DNA of 64,000 bases from Hoyosella subflava DQS3-9A1 (GCF_000214175.1 NC_015564.1:248001-312000); one strand, 5' to 3'; positions 10,784 to 20,881 are shown, numbered from the stretch's first letter. Program-made: numbers and translations. Notes: generated by a model from the sequence alone, not told the origin.

Positions 10784-11063
10784 ACCTTGGCCTCATCTTC
10801 TTTCACCAAGCCTGGATCAGATTCCAGTGACCTCGATTTTGGCTATCTGACGGAGATTTTTATTTCGATGCGCATGAATTCGAAAAAATTGGCGGCGAAT
10901 GGTGTGACTAGGGCAGCCCTGGCGATACGAGGGTGCGTAGGCTATCGAGCAGTGGCCAGCCGGGAAGGGCGGGCGAACCCGATGGCCGCCGGTCTCAGCT
11001 TTTTTTGACTCCCCGGCGTGTCCGCCCAGCCGCTATGCCCGATTCGCACCGAGCGCTTAGGCT
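10784..11063. other. Intergenic region, AT-rich in the middle
   Basis: About 280 nt without a supportable gene. The centre (10840-10895) is AT-rich compared with its surroundings. It marks the end of the accessory block. Confidence 0.5.
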
Positions 11064-11603
11064 GTGGCCGTGCAACGTAAGACTGAAGAGATCCCCCCAC
11101 CCCCGGTACCTCCAGCGCAGTTGACGCTCGGCTGGTGGTCTTGGCGTATCGCCGCGCTGCTTGTTCTGCCTGCCGTGGTGCAGATCCTGGCGAACCTCGA
11201 CGGCGTCCAGGCGCGTTTAGCTCGAGAGTTCGCCACTGATCCCGGGCTAGGTACGCCCGGGACCGAGAGCGCAACAGAGATGGCACGCCTCGCGCCGTGG
11301 GGGGTGATCATGGCCAGTACAGTGCTGATGATCGCGCTCCTGGTCTGTGTTGCGATGATGCGACGGCTGGGCTCACGCGCGGCACGGTACGCCATTATCG
11401 TGATCGGCCTCATTACGATCCCGATCACCTCACTCGCGTACGGCATGGGTCAGGTGACGGCGGACTCGGCACCAACTCTCCTTGACCTCCTGCCGATGGC
11501 CCAGGTGGTACTGATGGCGGCGGGCACGGTACTTACCTTCTTGCGTCCTTCTACGGACTGGCTGTATCTCGCCCATGAGTACTGGGAGTTCGAGCGGGGC
11601 TAA
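11064..11603 (+). CDS. Conserved-looking small integral membrane protein, function unknown
   Basis: 179-aa protein with a proline-rich cytoplasmic start (IPPPPVPPAQ) and about four membrane helices: IAALLVLPAVVQIL, WGVIMASTVLMIALLVCVAMM, YAIIVIGLITIPITSLAYGM and MAQVVLMAAGTVLTFL. No catalytic motif is visible. GTG 11064 is the first start, GTG 11070 is equally possible, and neither has a clear ribosome site. It lies 78 nt upstream of furA on the same strand, but furA appears to have its own promoter. Confidence 0.7.
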   Translation: MAVQRKTEEIPPPPVPPAQLTLGWWSWRIAALLVLPAVVQILANLDGVQARLAREFATDPGLGTPGTESATEMARLAPWGVIMASTVLMIALLVCVAMMRRLGSRAARYAIIVIGLITIPITSLAYGMGQVTADSAPTLLDLLPMAQVVLMAAGTVLTFLRPSTDWLYLAHEYWEFERG

Positions 11604-11644
11604 GCCTTTGTGTTCGCTCAGAGTGAACGTACTTTGGCTGCCCT

Positions 11645-11681
11645 TTCTTGACCCATTCCAGAAAGTGGGCATACTGGGGAT
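11645..11681 (+). promoter_or_regulatory. furA promoter and FurA box
   Basis: TTGACC (11649-11654), then ATTCCAGAAAG, then CATACT about 16 nt after the -35. The run TTGACxxATTCCAGAAA closely resembles the M. tuberculosis furA promoter and FurA box as I recall it. The transcript probably starts at or very near the ATG, as reported for mycobacterial furA. This implies FurA autoregulation of the furA-katA operon. Confidence 0.7.
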
Positions 11682-12176
11682 ATGCCCACGGAGCACCTGT
11701 CAGGCGAGCCGCGCAACGCGTTGCGCGAGGCTGGCCTGAGGGTGACAGCCCCCCGTGTGGCAGTTTTGACGGTCCTCGCCGCGGCCCCGCACTCAACGGC
11801 TGACGAGGTCGCGACGAAAGTCCGGGCAGAGCTCGGATCCGTATCGACACAGGCTGTGTACGACGTACTGAAAGCCTGTGTTGCCGCTGGTCTGGTTCGC
11901 CGGATTGAGCCTGCTGGTTTCCCGGCGCTGTATGAGACACGCGCTGGCGACAACCATCACCACTTTGTATGTCGGTCGTGCGGAAACGTCGCCGACGTGG
12001 ATTGTGTTGCTGGTGCTGCCCCATGTCTCACACCGCAGGAGCTAGCTGGCCGCGTCATCGACGAGGCAGAAATCGTCTTTTGGGGTCTTTGCGCCGAATG
12101 CGGGCGCGGGGAACCTGAAACGGCGATAGCGTCCGGGGCAGCCCGACCGGAAAACTCTCCAGCCCACCCCTCCTAG
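11682..12176 (+). CDS. furA: Ferric uptake regulator family protein FurA
   Basis: 164-aa Fur-family metal-dependent repressor. It has the winged-helix region ([39 protein letters not shown]), the metal-binding HHHF ([11 protein letters not shown]) and two CxxC pairs (CRSC, CAEC). Its closest mycobacterial analogue, FurA, represses itself and katG in response to iron and peroxide. Here the next gene, 11 nt away, is a monofunctional catalase rather than katG. The katA ribosome site overlaps the furA stop codon. Confidence 0.92.
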   Translation: MPTEHLSGEPRNALREAGLRVTAPRVAVLTVLAAAPHSTADEVATKVRAELGSVSTQAVYDVLKACVAAGLVRRIEPAGFPALYETRAGDNHHHFVCRSCGNVADVDCVAGAAPCLTPQELAGRVIDEAEIVFWGLCAECGRGEPETAIASGAARPENSPAHPS

Positions 12177-12187
12177 GAGGCTCCGTA

Positions 12188-13669
12188 ATGACCACTGCAG
12201 CTGACCAGCCTGTTCCAGCAACGACATCGAATAGCGGGATTCCCGTCTCAAGTGACGAGACCTCGCTGACCCTCGGCGAGCAAGGCCCGATCGTTCTGCA
12301 TGACCACTATCTCATCGAGAAGATGGCTCACTTCAACCGCGAGCGAGTGCCGGAGCGTGTGGTTCACGCGAAGGGCTCTGGAGCTTTCGGCGAACTCGAG
12401 GTCACCGAGGATGTCAGCGAATTCACTTGTGCGGACTTCTTGCAGCAGGGCAAGAAAACGGAAATGGTGATCCGGTTCTCCACGGTGGCAGGGGAGCAGG
12501 GCAGCCCGGACACGTGGCGCGACCCGCGAGGTTTCGCCATGAAGTTTTACACCGAGCAGGGAAACTACGATCTGGTTGGCAACAACACGCCCGTCTTCTT
12601 CGTGCGTGACCCGATGAAGTTTCAGGACTTCATCAGGTCGCAGAAACGCATGCCAGATTCAGGACTGCGGGACCACAACATGCAGTGGGACTTCTGGACG
12701 CTGTCCCCCGAGTCGGCACACCAAGTTACCTGGCTGATGGGCGATCGCGGAGTGCCGAAAACCTACCGTCATATGGATGGCTTCGGGTCGCACACGTATA
12801 TGTGGATCAACAAGAACGGCAAGCGTTCCTGGGTCAAGTATCACTTCAAGACGATGCAGGGCGCCGATTTCCTCACCCAGGAAGAAGCCGACAAACTCGC
12901 CGGTGCAGACCCCGACTTCCACCGTAAGGATCTATTCAACGCGATCAAGAACGGTGATTTCCCGAAGTGGAGCCTGGAAGTCCAGATCATGCCCTTCGAA
13001 GACGCGGAGAAGTATCGCTTCAACCCCTTCGACCTCACGAAGGTGTGGTCGCAGAAGGATTACCCGCGAAAGAAGGTCGGTGTTCTCACGCTGAACCGCA
13101 ACCCGGAGAACTTCTTCGCGCAAATCGAGCAGGCTGCTTTCGAGCCGTCGAACGTGGTCCCAGGCATCGGTTTCTCGCCCGACAAGATGCTCCTTGGCCG
13201 CGTGTTTTCCTACGCCGATACGCACCGCTACCGGATCGGTGTGAATTACACGCAACTGCCCGTCAACGCGCCGAAGTCACCCGTGCACACCTATGCAAAA
13301 GACGGCAACATGCGCTACGCGTACAACTCGCCTGAGGTGCCGGTTTACGCTCCGAACTCGGCCGGTGGCCCGGCCGCGAACGAGCAGCTCGCAGGCCCGT
13401 ACAACGGTTGGGAGTCCGCGGGTGACATGGTTCGATCCGCGTACGTTCAGCACCCGGAAGACGACGACTTCGTCCAGCCGCGCACTCTGGTCCGCGAAGT
13501 CATGGATGAGGCAGCGCGCGAGCGCCTCGTCAACAACGTCGTCGGACACCTTCTGGACGGCGTAACCGAGCCGATTCTCGAGCGCGCGTTCGAGTACTGG
13601 AAGAAGGTCGACCCCGAGGTCGGTAAGCAGATTGAAGAAGGCGTCCGCGCCGCACAGAACGGGCAGTAA
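12188..13669 (+). CDS. katA: Monofunctional haem catalase
   Basis: 493-aa small-subunit (clade 3 size) catalase, converting hydrogen peroxide to water and oxygen in the cytoplasm. The distal His is H60 ([12 protein letters not shown]), the distal Asn lies in [11 protein letters not shown] (about N133), and the proximal haem ligand is Y342 ([14 protein letters not shown]). ATG 12188 has TAGGAGG 7 nt upstream. It is co-transcribed with furA and followed by a hairpin, then by dps, so the three form a peroxide and iron defence neighbourhood. Confidence 0.97.
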   Translation: MTTAADQPVPATTSNSGIPVSSDETSLTLGEQGPIVLHDHYLIEKMAHFNRERVPERVVHAKGSGAFGELEVTEDVSEFTCADFLQQGKKTEMVIRFSTVAGEQGSPDTWRDPRGFAMKFYTEQGNYDLVGNNTPVFFVRDPMKFQDFIRSQKRMPDSGLRDHNMQWDFWTLSPESAHQVTWLMGDRGVPKTYRHMDGFGSHTYMWINKNGKRSWVKYHFKTMQGADFLTQEEADKLAGADPDFHRKDLFNAIKNGDFPKWSLEVQIMPFEDAEKYRFNPFDLTKVWSQKDYPRKKVGVLTLNRNPENFFAQIEQAAFEPSNVVPGIGFSPDKMLLGRVFSYADTHRYRIGVNYTQLPVNAPKSPVHTYAKDGNMRYAYNSPEVPVYAPNSAGGPAANEQLAGPYNGWESAGDMVRSAYVQHPEDDDFVQPRTLVREVMDEAARERLVNNVVGHLLDGVTEPILERAFEYWKKVDPEVGKQIEEGVRAAQNGQ

Positions 13670-13695
13670 TCTCAACCACGAAGTGTTCTGGAGGG

Positions 13696-13718
13696 TTACC
13701 CGATCCAGAATCGGGTAA
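13696..13718 (+). terminator. Terminator-like hairpin after katA
   Basis: ttacccgat and atcgggtaa form a perfect 9-bp stem with a 5-nt loop, followed by ttctt. It separates katA from dps. Confidence 0.6.
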
Positions 13719-13784
13719 TTCTTCACAGGACGTCAATCCGGCCAGTGGGCACGCCGCTGGCCATAGACAACAGGAGGCAACGAA

Positions 13785-14258
13785 GTGTCAGCCCCTATCA
13801 CGAGCACATTGAGCGACGACGAACAACGCGTAACCGGTGAGGCACTCCAGGGAACTGTCGTCGACCTGATCGACCTCAGCCTCATCGCGAAGCAGGCGCA
13901 TTGGAACGTCATCGGGAAGAACTTCCGCTCTGTTCACCTCGCACTTGACGAACTGGTGACCGCAGCTCGCGAGTTCACCGACGAAGCGGCCGAGCGAGCA
14001 ACCGCGATTGGCGTGCCCCCGGACGGCCGCGCATCGACCGTCGCCGGACAGTCGGGCGCCAAGGGCATCGGCGAGGGGTGGACGAACGATGAGGACATCG
14101 TCAACGTCGTCGTCGAGAATCTCGCCGCAGTAATCGAGCGCCTCCGCAGCCGGGTCAAGTCGACAGAGGAGCCTGATCCGGTAACTCAGGATCTTCTCAT
14201 CGCCATCACCGCACGACTTGAGCAGCTCCACTGGATGTGGCAGGCACAGGTCGCTTGA
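13785..14258 (+). CDS. dps: Dps-family DNA-binding ferritin-like protein
   Basis: 157-aa Dps/MrgA mini-ferritin, which oxidises and stores iron with hydrogen peroxide and protects DNA. The ferroxidase site pattern is seen in KQAHWNVIG and DELVTAAREFTDEAAER, with the conserved His, Asp and Glu; LEQLHWMWQAQVA ends the last helix. GTG 13785 has CAGGAGG about 7 nt upstream. Position after furA-katA suggests a joint oxidative-stress role. A strong terminator follows. Confidence 0.93.
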   Translation: MSAPITSTLSDDEQRVTGEALQGTVVDLIDLSLIAKQAHWNVIGKNFRSVHLALDELVTAAREFTDEAAERATAIGVPPDGRASTVAGQSGAKGIGEGWTNDEDIVNVVVENLAAVIERLRSRVKSTEEPDPVTQDLLIAITARLEQLHWMWQAQVA

Positions 14259-14276
14259 TCTGGACTGAACGCGCTG

Positions 14277-14318
14277 ATTCGGCCCCACGGCATGTAGACG
14301 TGGGGCCGAATGCGTTTT
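14277..14318. terminator. Bidirectional terminator between dps and the TrkA gene
   Basis: attcggccccacg (14277-14289) pairs perfectly with cgtggggccgaat (14299-14311), a 13-bp stem with a 9-nt loop, followed by gcgtttt. The T-run overlaps the stop codon of the convergent TrkA-type gene. Confidence 0.85.
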
Positions 14319-14991
14319 AGGTCACATTGGCGAACGCCTCGACCTGGCGGATCTTGCCCGCCACCACCAGAATGTCGCCGCGCATCAGAACGGTGTCCTG
14401 CGTCGCGTAGGTGAAGTTCTGGCCGGGCCGCTTCACTGCGACTACCGTGATTTCGTACTTACGCCGCAGCTCACTGTCCTTCAGCGGCATGCCGATCGCG
14501 TCCGCGGGCGCGAGAGTCTTCACCATCGCATAGTCATCACCGAACTCGATGTAATCAAGCATGCGCCCTGTTACCAGATGCGCGACGCGTTCACCCATAT
14601 CGTGTTCAGGGATCACGACGTGGTGGGCGCCTACGCGTTCGAGGATGCGGCTGTGCTGACGGCTAGTGGCCTTCGCCCAGATCTGCGGCACCTGGAAGTC
14701 CGCGAGCAGTGAGGTCGTGAGGATCGACGACTCGAGGTCAGTTCCCACGGCGACCACGGCGTGCGGGAATTTGTGCACGCCCAGTTGCATCAACGAGTCG
14801 CGGTCAGTTGTGTCTGCAACGGCAGTCTGAGTGAGATCCTCAGCGAGGCGCTGAATGATCTTGGGGTCATTATCGATACCAAGTACCTGGGTGCCGCTAG
14901 TAACGAGTTCACGCGCAAGTGAGCGGCCGAATCGCCCCAATCCGAGCACCACAACCCGCGTGCTTTGCTGGCGATCATTCTTACCCGACAA
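14317..14991 (-). CDS. K+ uptake regulatory subunit, TrkA/KtrA type (RCK domain)
   Basis: 224-aa cytosolic gating subunit of a Trk/Ktr potassium transporter. An RCK_N domain with the nucleotide-binding VVVLGLGRFGRSLA (residues 13-26) is followed by an RCK_C domain (AIGMPLKDSELRRKYEITVVAVKR). I kept the TTG start at 14991 because GAGGAG lies 7 nt upstream, inside the end of the upstream gene; the overlap of 11 nt indicates translational coupling to the channel subunit. Confidence 0.9.
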   Translation of the reverse strand: MSGKNDRQQSTRVVVLGLGRFGRSLARELVTSGTQVLGIDNDPKIIQRLAEDLTQTAVADTTDRDSLMQLGVHKFPHAVVAVGTDLESSILTTSLLADFQVPQIWAKATSRQHSRILERVGAHHVVIPEHDMGERVAHLVTGRMLDYIEFGDDYAMVKTLAPADAIGMPLKDSELRRKYEITVVAVKRPGQNFTYATQDTVLMRGDILVVAGKIRQVEAFANVT

Positions 14992-16405
14992 TGGGACGCT
15001 CCTCTGGGAGTTCGTAACGGCGTGGCCGTTCCTGCAAGGCGAGAGCCGAGGCCAGAATAATCGGCCCGATACGGCCCGCGAACATCAGGACGACGAGTAT
15101 CAGTTGAGCAAGTGGACGTAGATCTTCGGTGATGCCCATCGAGAGGCCTACGGTACAGAAGGCTGAGATCACCTCGAACAAGACGTGATCGAGAGCATGT
15201 TCAGAGAACGTCGAGATGATGATCGTTCCGCCCATGACAGCAGCTATGGAGAGCAGCGCAACTGTCAGAGCTTGTCGCTGGACGGAGTCCGCTAGCTTGC
15301 GGCCCATCACATGGACGGTGGGCTGACCCCTCAGTTCTGCGAGAATCACGAATCCGAGCAGCGCGAACGTCGTGACCTTGATGCCGCCCGCTGTACCTGC
15401 GCTGCCGCCACCGATGAACATCAGAACGTCTGTGATGAGGATGGTCGCGGCATTCATTTCGCCGGTCTCGATGGCATTGAAACCGCTGGACCGGGGGGTC
15501 AGGCCCTGAACCGCGCCCGCCATGAGTTTTTGCAGGGTACTGAGCGGGCCCATCGTGCTCGGGTTCGCCCACTCGAACATGATGACAGAGGCAATGCCGA
15601 TGACACCGAGCACGCCGTGCGTGAGCACGGTGACTTTCGTATGAATAGTCCAGTGCCGTGCGGTGTGCTCCGCGCCGCGTGCCTCCCGGACCTGTTGCCT
15701 GAAGTGGCGCGATACTTCGAAAATGACGGGGAATCCGATCGCGCCGAGCGTGAACGCAATGATCACCGGGAACAGGATCAGCGGATCTCCGACGTACTGC
15801 ATCATGCTGTCTGATTGCAGCGCGAACCCAGCGCTGTTGAAGGCCGAGATCGCGTGGAAGATCCCCCAGTAGGCAGCCTCACCGAACGAATCGGCATACG
15901 CGATGTAATACCGGGTAACAAGAAAGATCGCCGTGATGAACTCGATGAGCAAGCTCATCCGGATGACACCTGCAACGACACGGCTGATCTCACCGAGGCG
16001 GAGGTTCTTCTGCTCAGTGTGCGCGATGAGCTGCATGCGCATGCCCATCCGGCGTGCGACGAGCAAACCGAGCAGCGACGCGACCGTCATAATTCCCAAG
16101 CCACCGAGCTGAAAAAGACCCACGATCACCCAGTGCCCAAAGGGAGACCAGAAGCTGCCCGTATCGACGACGACAAGTCCGGTAATGCACGCTGCCGACG
16201 TGGCCGTGAAGAGTGCCTCGACGAAGGTTGCCCGTCCGCTCCCCGCCGTCGCGATGGGAAGTGACAGCAGGAATGTTCCGAACAGAATGACGGCGAGGTA
16301 CCCGGCTACGATGACCCGAGCCGGGTACTTGACGAATGCACCTGCTGCCCGGCTCATTCGGAACCGGACTCTGGAGCGGAGCTCAGAGGGCTCAGCCGCA
16401 GTCAC
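14981..16405 (-). CDS. K+ transporter membrane subunit, TrkH/KtrB type
   Basis: 474-aa integral membrane potassium-translocating subunit with repeated M1-P-M2 units. Selectivity-filter-like turns are visible: TATSAACITGLVVVDTG, AFNSAGFAL, TPRSSGFNAIETG and SAFCTVGLSMG, with GSAGTAGGIKVTT in the third gate region. It works with the RCK protein encoded downstream. The start is GTG 16405 with no strong ribosome site, so the N terminus is moderately sure. Confidence 0.93.
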   Translation of the reverse strand: MTAAEPSELRSRVRFRMSRAAGAFVKYPARVIVAGYLAVILFGTFLLSLPIATAGSGRATFVEALFTATSAACITGLVVVDTGSFWSPFGHWVIVGLFQLGGLGIMTVASLLGLLVARRMGMRMQLIAHTEQKNLRLGEISRVVAGVIRMSLLIEFITAIFLVTRYYIAYADSFGEAAYWGIFHAISAFNSAGFALQSDSMMQYVGDPLILFPVIIAFTLGAIGFPVIFEVSRHFRQQVREARGAEHTARHWTIHTKVTVLTHGVLGVIGIASVIMFEWANPSTMGPLSTLQKLMAGAVQGLTPRSSGFNAIETGEMNAATILITDVLMFIGGGSAGTAGGIKVTTFALLGFVILAELRGQPTVHVMGRKLADSVQRQALTVALLSIAAVMGGTIIISTFSEHALDHVLFEVISAFCTVGLSMGITEDLRPLAQLILVVLMFAGRIGPIILASALALQERPRRYELPEERPIVG

Positions 16406-16681
16406 TGCCGCCGCTCGTGGGGTGCAGCGGTGAATCCCCTTCGGGCAGAGGGTTCTTTTGAGGAAGCTACTTCCGGGCCGCAGGCCGCAAGGCGCTGTTC
16501 AAGCATGAGGTGAGACTACGCCGCACTGAAATGCCGCGCACACGAAGGGGCCGACTTCCTGATTGTTCGCGTTACGACGTCGACGTGGAGGAGGTAGCGG
16601 AGGCTCTCAACCGTGCGGCTGCGCTGGTTGTTGAGGGCTGGCGCTGAAATCTCCTGCCTACCCACTGCGTACCGGAAACGA
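16406..16681. other. Intergenic region upstream of the K+ transporter
   Basis: About 275 nt between the ktr operon start and the tRNA terminator. I see no gene or clear regulatory element beyond the expected ktr promoter. Confidence 0.5.
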
Positions 16682-16719
16682 ATCAGGGCCGCTCCCGATT
16701 TCCCGGAAACAGCCCTGAT
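16682..16719 (-). terminator. Terminator after tRNA-Pro
   Basis: atcagggc (16682-16689) and gccctgat (16712-16719) form an 8-bp stem just 3' of the tRNA on the minus strand, followed there by TTCGTTTCC. Confidence 0.65.
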
Positions 16720-16734
16720 CTCGATATTCACCTG

Positions 16735-16808
<74 letters not shown>

Positions 16809-16851
16809 AACTGAACTGGCATCCCGGCTCACGCCGAGCGGCGTGGTGAGT

Positions 16852-17826
16852 TTAGCGCACTGTGGCCTCTGATTGCGAAACGGCATGGCCCTCTTCCACG
16901 GACGGAGCGCGGTCGGGACGTGAGACGAGGGTCAGCAGGCTCGCTTCGGGTCGGCAGAAGAAGCGGGCAGGTGCGAAAGGTGACGTGCCGATGCCCGCAG
17001 AAACGTGCAGGTACATTCGAGAGCCCCAGCGTGACGTCCCTTTCACACGGGACCGATCGATACCGCAGTTGGTGACGAGCGCACCCACCCCCGGCAGGCA
17101 GAGCTGGCCACCGTGAGTGTGCCCAGCCAGCACGAGGTCGTACCCGTCATCAGCGAACCGGTCAAGCACACGTGGTTCTGGAGAGTGTGTGAGGCCGATC
17201 CGTAGCTGCGTTCTTGAATCAGATCTCCCGGCGATTGCGTCATAGCGGTCACGCTCGATGTGCGGATCGTCAACACCGGCGATGGAAATGCGTACGCCCG
17301 CAACTTCGAGTTCTCGACGAGTGTGAGTGGCGTCGAGCCAGCCTTGTTCTTTGAACGCGGCCCTGAGGTCCTGCCAGGGGAGGGGCTCCCCATAAACGCG
17401 TTCATGGTCCTTCTTGAAGTATTTCAGCGGATTTTTCAGTCGCGGACCGAAATAGTCATTGCTGCCGAAAACGAAGGCTCCCGGGCGGCTCAGAAGGCCG
17501 CCCAGGGCCTGGACGACGTGCGGCACTGCCCGGGCATGTGACAAGTTGTCCCCGGTATTCACAACAAGGTCGGGTTCAAGGGCATTGAGTTGCTGCAGCC
17601 ACGCTTGCTTCTGCCGCTGGGCCGGTGTCATATGCAGGTCGCTCACGTGCAGGATTCGCAAGGAAGGTACACGTGGCGGGAGCACCGGGAGCGTGAACTT
17701 CCGGAGGGTGAAGGCGTTGCGCTCCACCATGGTTGCGTAGGCGAGAGCGGCTGCGCCGGCTGCCCCCACCATTGACGCGGTACCGAGTGCGCTGGGGACG
17801 GCAAGCTGCCGGGTTATGCGAGCCAT
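16852..17826 (-). CDS. Membrane-anchored metallophosphoesterase
   Basis: 324-aa calcineurin-like phosphoesterase of the YkuE type (Rv3683 counterpart). The metal-ligand motifs appear in order: DLHM (VSDLHMT), GDN (VNTGDNLS), GSND (FGSNDYFG, in place of GNHD) and the closing [12 protein letters not shown]. An N-terminal hydrophobic stretch ([19 protein letters not shown]) suggests a membrane anchor. I took ATG 17826; a TTG one codon upstream is possible. The physiological substrate is unknown; the neighbour ponA2 suggests an envelope role. Confidence 0.88.
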   Translation of the reverse strand: MARITRQLAVPSALGTASMVGAAGAAALAYATMVERNAFTLRKFTLPVLPPRVPSLRILHVSDLHMTPAQRQKQAWLQQLNALEPDLVVNTGDNLSHARAVPHVVQALGGLLSRPGAFVFGSNDYFGPRLKNPLKYFKKDHERVYGEPLPWQDLRAAFKEQGWLDATHTRRELEVAGVRISIAGVDDPHIERDRYDAIAGRSDSRTQLRIGLTHSPEPRVLDRFADDGYDLVLAGHTHGGQLCLPGVGALVTNCGIDRSRVKGTSRWGSRMYLHVSAGIGTSPFAPARFFCRPEASLLTLVSRPDRAPSVEEGHAVSQSEATVR

Positions 17827-17886
17827 CAATTCAGGATACGGCAGGCCGGTCGGGGCCCGGCCTGCCGTAGAGCCGAAGGGGTGTCG

Positions 17887-20298
17887 CTAGTTGTTCAGGT
17901 TGGGGACGGGCATTGGCTCAGGCAGGCCGGGGACTTCGACCGAGTCGGGTAGCTCGGGCCGTTGCTCAGAGCGTGCAGGTGTAGCGGGTGCTTGTGTCTC
18001 CCGTCGCGGTGGTGAGGGCCGTACGACGCGCTGGCTGCCGTCGGAAACGTACAGGGTGATGGTTGCTCCGGGCGCGGCGAAACCATTCGGTGAGTAGGAC
18101 GTCACCACACCACGTGACTCGGCGCTCGACGTCCAAACGGTGTTGTAGCTGTAACCACTTGATTCGAGGCGCCTGATCGCGGTGCTCTGAGTCAGGCCGG
18201 CCACGTTCGGAACCTGGTTGCGCGGGTCACCGCTGACGTACTTACGATCAGTGGCCTGCGGCGCCTGAATCGGGCCAAGCTGACTTGCAACAGGCCCTAC
18301 CGCCTGGAACCAGGTCTGGGCGGGCTCGTTTCCGCCGAAGAGGTTTCCGCTGTAGCACTGGCGTACCGGGAACGAGCAAACAGGGCTAGGGGTGGGTGAG
18401 TCGCCGTAGATATACGAAACACCAGCAACGGTGTTCGTGTATCCAAGGAACCCAGCTGAATAGTTCGAGTTCGTTGTCCCGGTTTTTGCTGAGACGGGTG
18501 CGGTCCAGCCGGTTGCCCCAGCGGCTCGCGCGGCGGTGCCGACTCCGGTGTGATCTTGACCGAGCGCCTGTGAGAGCGCAGTTGCCAGACCAGGTTCGAC
18601 CACTTGCTCGCAAGGTTCGTGTGCGATCTCGATCGCGTTGCCGTATCGGTCGATGATTGCGTCGACCGGGGTGGGCGGACACCACATGCCGTCGGACGCG
18701 AGGGTCGCAGCGACGTTAGAGAGCTCAAGCGGATTGACTGCTACGGGGCCGAGCGTGAACGATCCCTGGTTCTGGTCAGCGACCATTTCTGCGAGGCTCT
18801 GCTCACCGTAACCGGACGATCCGGGACGCGTGTACGAGCGAAGGCCGAGCCTGACCGCCATATCGACGGTGGCTTCGACGCCTGCCTGCTCGATCATCCC
18901 GATGAAAGTGGTGTTCGGTGATGTTGCGAGCGCTTCGGTAAGGCTCATCGATGGCTTATACGATGAATAGTTCTCAACGCAGTACGTGGCTGGCGGGCAT
19001 CCAGGAGCACCACCGTATCCCATGCCCCGGGCTTCGTAGCGGGCAGGCACGTTCACCCACGTATCGATTCCCATGCCTTGCTCGAGTGCAGCGGCAGTCG
19101 GGAAGATCTTGAAAATCGAGCCGGCACCATGTCCCACCATGGAGAACGTCTGCGGGCTCACCGTTTCGTTGTTCGAACCGTCAAGGCCATAGACACGGCT
19201 GCTCGCCATGGCGAGGACGCGGTGTGACTCCGACCCGGGCTGGATAAGGTTCAAGACGTTCGCGACGCCCGTCGCTTGTGGACTGGTGTTGTTCCGGACA
19301 GCCCTGACGGCCGAATCCTGAACGTCGGGATCGAGTGTCGTCTGGATCAGATAGCCACCGCGGGTCACCTGATCTCGCGGTATACCGACGCTTGCCAGGT
19401 ACTGCATTACGTAGTCGCAGAAGAAGCCGCGGTCATCGGCAGCGATGCAGCCTTGGGGCAGCATCTTTGGCTCGGGGAGTACGCCTAACGGCTCTTCCTT
19501 GGCGGCACGAAACTCCTCGGCGCGCTCGGGGATGTTCTCGATCATCGTGTCCAGGACGACGTTACGGCGGTTCAGCACACGCTCCGGGTTTGTGTACGGG
19601 TTGAGCGCAGAACTGCTTTGCACGATGCCAGCGAGCATGGCCGACTGTGCGGGATTGAGGTCGGTGGCATTAATCCCGAAATACGTCTGTGCGGCCTCCT
19701 GGACACCGTATGCCCCGTTGCCGAAAGGTACGAGGTTCAGGTATCGCGTCAGAATTTCTTCTTTGCTCAGCCGACTGTCGAGTTCGAGGGCCATGCGGAT
19801 CTCGCGAATCTTCCGCGCGGGCGTGGTCTCAATAGCTGCGCGGCGTTCCGCATCATTCTGGGCGAGGACCAGTAGTTGATAGTTCTTAACGTACTGCTGG
19901 ACGAGTGTCGAAGCGCCTTGCTCGATCTGGCCGCTGGTCGTATTGGTAAGGAAAGCGCGAGCGGTGCCCTGCCAGTCGACGCCGTCGTGATCTGCGAACC
20001 GGCGATCTTCGACAGACACGATGGCGAGCTTCATGTCGTTTGAGATACGGTCGCTCGGCACCTCGAAGCGCCGCTGGTCGTAGATCCAGGCGAGGGGGTC
20101 ACCGTTGACGTCGACCATGGTGGTGACCGCGGGGACCTCGCCCTCGATCAGCTGAGCCGAGGTGTTCTCCACGGTTTGGGCTGCTTTGTTGGACGCGAGG
20201 CCGAACCCGCCCGCGACGGGGAACATCATGCCTGCAAGAAGCACACCCCCCAATAGGCTGCAACCACCGAGCTTCGCCACTGTCTTACCAATCGACAC
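17887..20298 (-). CDS. ponA2: Bifunctional class A penicillin-binding protein with PASTA domain
   Basis: 803-aa class A PBP that polymerises and cross-links peptidoglycan outside the membrane. Order: N-terminal signal anchor (LLGGVLLAGMMFPVAGG), GT51 transglycosylase (EDRRFADHDGVDW, GASTLVQQYVKNY), transpeptidase with SIFK (Ser-x-x-Lys), SPN and KTGTT, one PASTA domain (VPNVAGLTQSTAIRRLESSG...), and a Pro-rich tail. GTG 20298 was chosen because M. tuberculosis PonA2 aligns from there; the residues gained from ATG 20364 look unrelated. Confidence 0.93.
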   Translation of the reverse strand: MSIGKTVAKLGGCSLLGGVLLAGMMFPVAGGFGLASNKAAQTVENTSAQLIEGEVPAVTTMVDVNGDPLAWIYDQRRFEVPSDRISNDMKLAIVSVEDRRFADHDGVDWQGTARAFLTNTTSGQIEQGASTLVQQYVKNYQLLVLAQNDAERRAAIETTPARKIREIRMALELDSRLSKEEILTRYLNLVPFGNGAYGVQEAAQTYFGINATDLNPAQSAMLAGIVQSSSALNPYTNPERVLNRRNVVLDTMIENIPERAEEFRAAKEEPLGVLPEPKMLPQGCIAADDRGFFCDYVMQYLASVGIPRDQVTRGGYLIQTTLDPDVQDSAVRAVRNNTSPQATGVANVLNLIQPGSESHRVLAMASSRVYGLDGSNNETVSPQTFSMVGHGAGSIFKIFPTAAALEQGMGIDTWVNVPARYEARGMGYGGAPGCPPATYCVENYSSYKPSMSLTEALATSPNTTFIGMIEQAGVEATVDMAVRLGLRSYTRPGSSGYGEQSLAEMVADQNQGSFTLGPVAVNPLELSNVAATLASDGMWCPPTPVDAIIDRYGNAIEIAHEPCEQVVEPGLATALSQALGQDHTGVGTAARAAGATGWTAPVSAKTGTTNSNYSAGFLGYTNTVAGVSYIYGDSPTPSPVCSFPVRQCYSGNLFGGNEPAQTWFQAVGPVASQLGPIQAPQATDRKYVSGDPRNQVPNVAGLTQSTAIRRLESSGYSYNTVWTSSAESRGVVTSYSPNGFAAPGATITLYVSDGSQRVVRPSPPRRETQAPATPARSEQRPELPDSVEVPGLPEPMPVPNLNN

Positions 20299-20881
20299 GA
20301 GACCTAGGGTACTTCCCCGAAGTAAGAAGAGCACTCCTGCAATGCCGCAATTCGTCCAGCGCATTGGGTTATCGCCGTGAAACGGCCCCCTGGGGCCCGC
20401 TCGTTTACTCTTCGTCGCGTTTCGTCATGTGTCGTTACACCGATGTGATTCCAGTTGTTGCACAACTGTTTCCGGGCAGAGTCGCAGTTGTGCACCTTTG
20501 CATCTAGCGTCATGTCCTGTGCACTCACAGTTGCTGGCTGGCATGCTGTGGCCTGGCAGGGAACTGTCTCTATCAGGCCATGGTGGGCCGAGTGCGCGCT
20601 GCGCGTGGATGACAATCCAGCCTCGGGTGTAAATCCGAGGTTGCATTCAGCGCAGTTAGTACCTAAGTTTGTGGCCAGTGTGATTCACCTAACAGTCAGT
20701 AGTGGAGTGTGAGCGACCCGTCGCACTTCGGTTGTTGACGCGGCAGGTGTTTCCTGAACCGGATCCGGTATGGGAGCACTTGCGGGGGATGCTGGTCTGC
20801 AGTTGGCGATTCGGTCGCGCTGTGGATGAGCAGACAACAGGAAACCGCAGGGGGCCTGAAAATAGGGAGTCAGCGAAGGTG
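20299..20881. promoter_or_regulatory. Long divergent intergenic region between ponA2 and whiB4
   Basis: About 580 nt with no supportable ORF. It carries CAGTTGT repeats at 20452-20493 (separate entry) and a small hairpin, cctcgg/ccgagg, at 20621-20640. It must hold the promoters of both ponA2 and whiB4, and is long enough for a small RNA, although I cannot recognise one. Confidence 0.55.
20452..20493. repeat. CAGTTGT/ACAACTG inverted-repeat cluster
   Basis: cagttgt-tgc-acaactg at 20452-20468 is a 7-bp inverted repeat; gcacaactg (20460-20468) also pairs with cagttgtgc (20485-20493), a 9-bp inverted repeat with a 16-nt spacer. Three copies in 42 bp suggest cooperative binding by a regulator of ponA2 and/or whiB4. 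Confidence 0.6.

Noticed and set aside
10691-11008. 105-codon reading frame between tetR and the membrane protein gene
   Set aside because: No ribosome site, no recognisable motif, and unusual composition; treated as intergenic.
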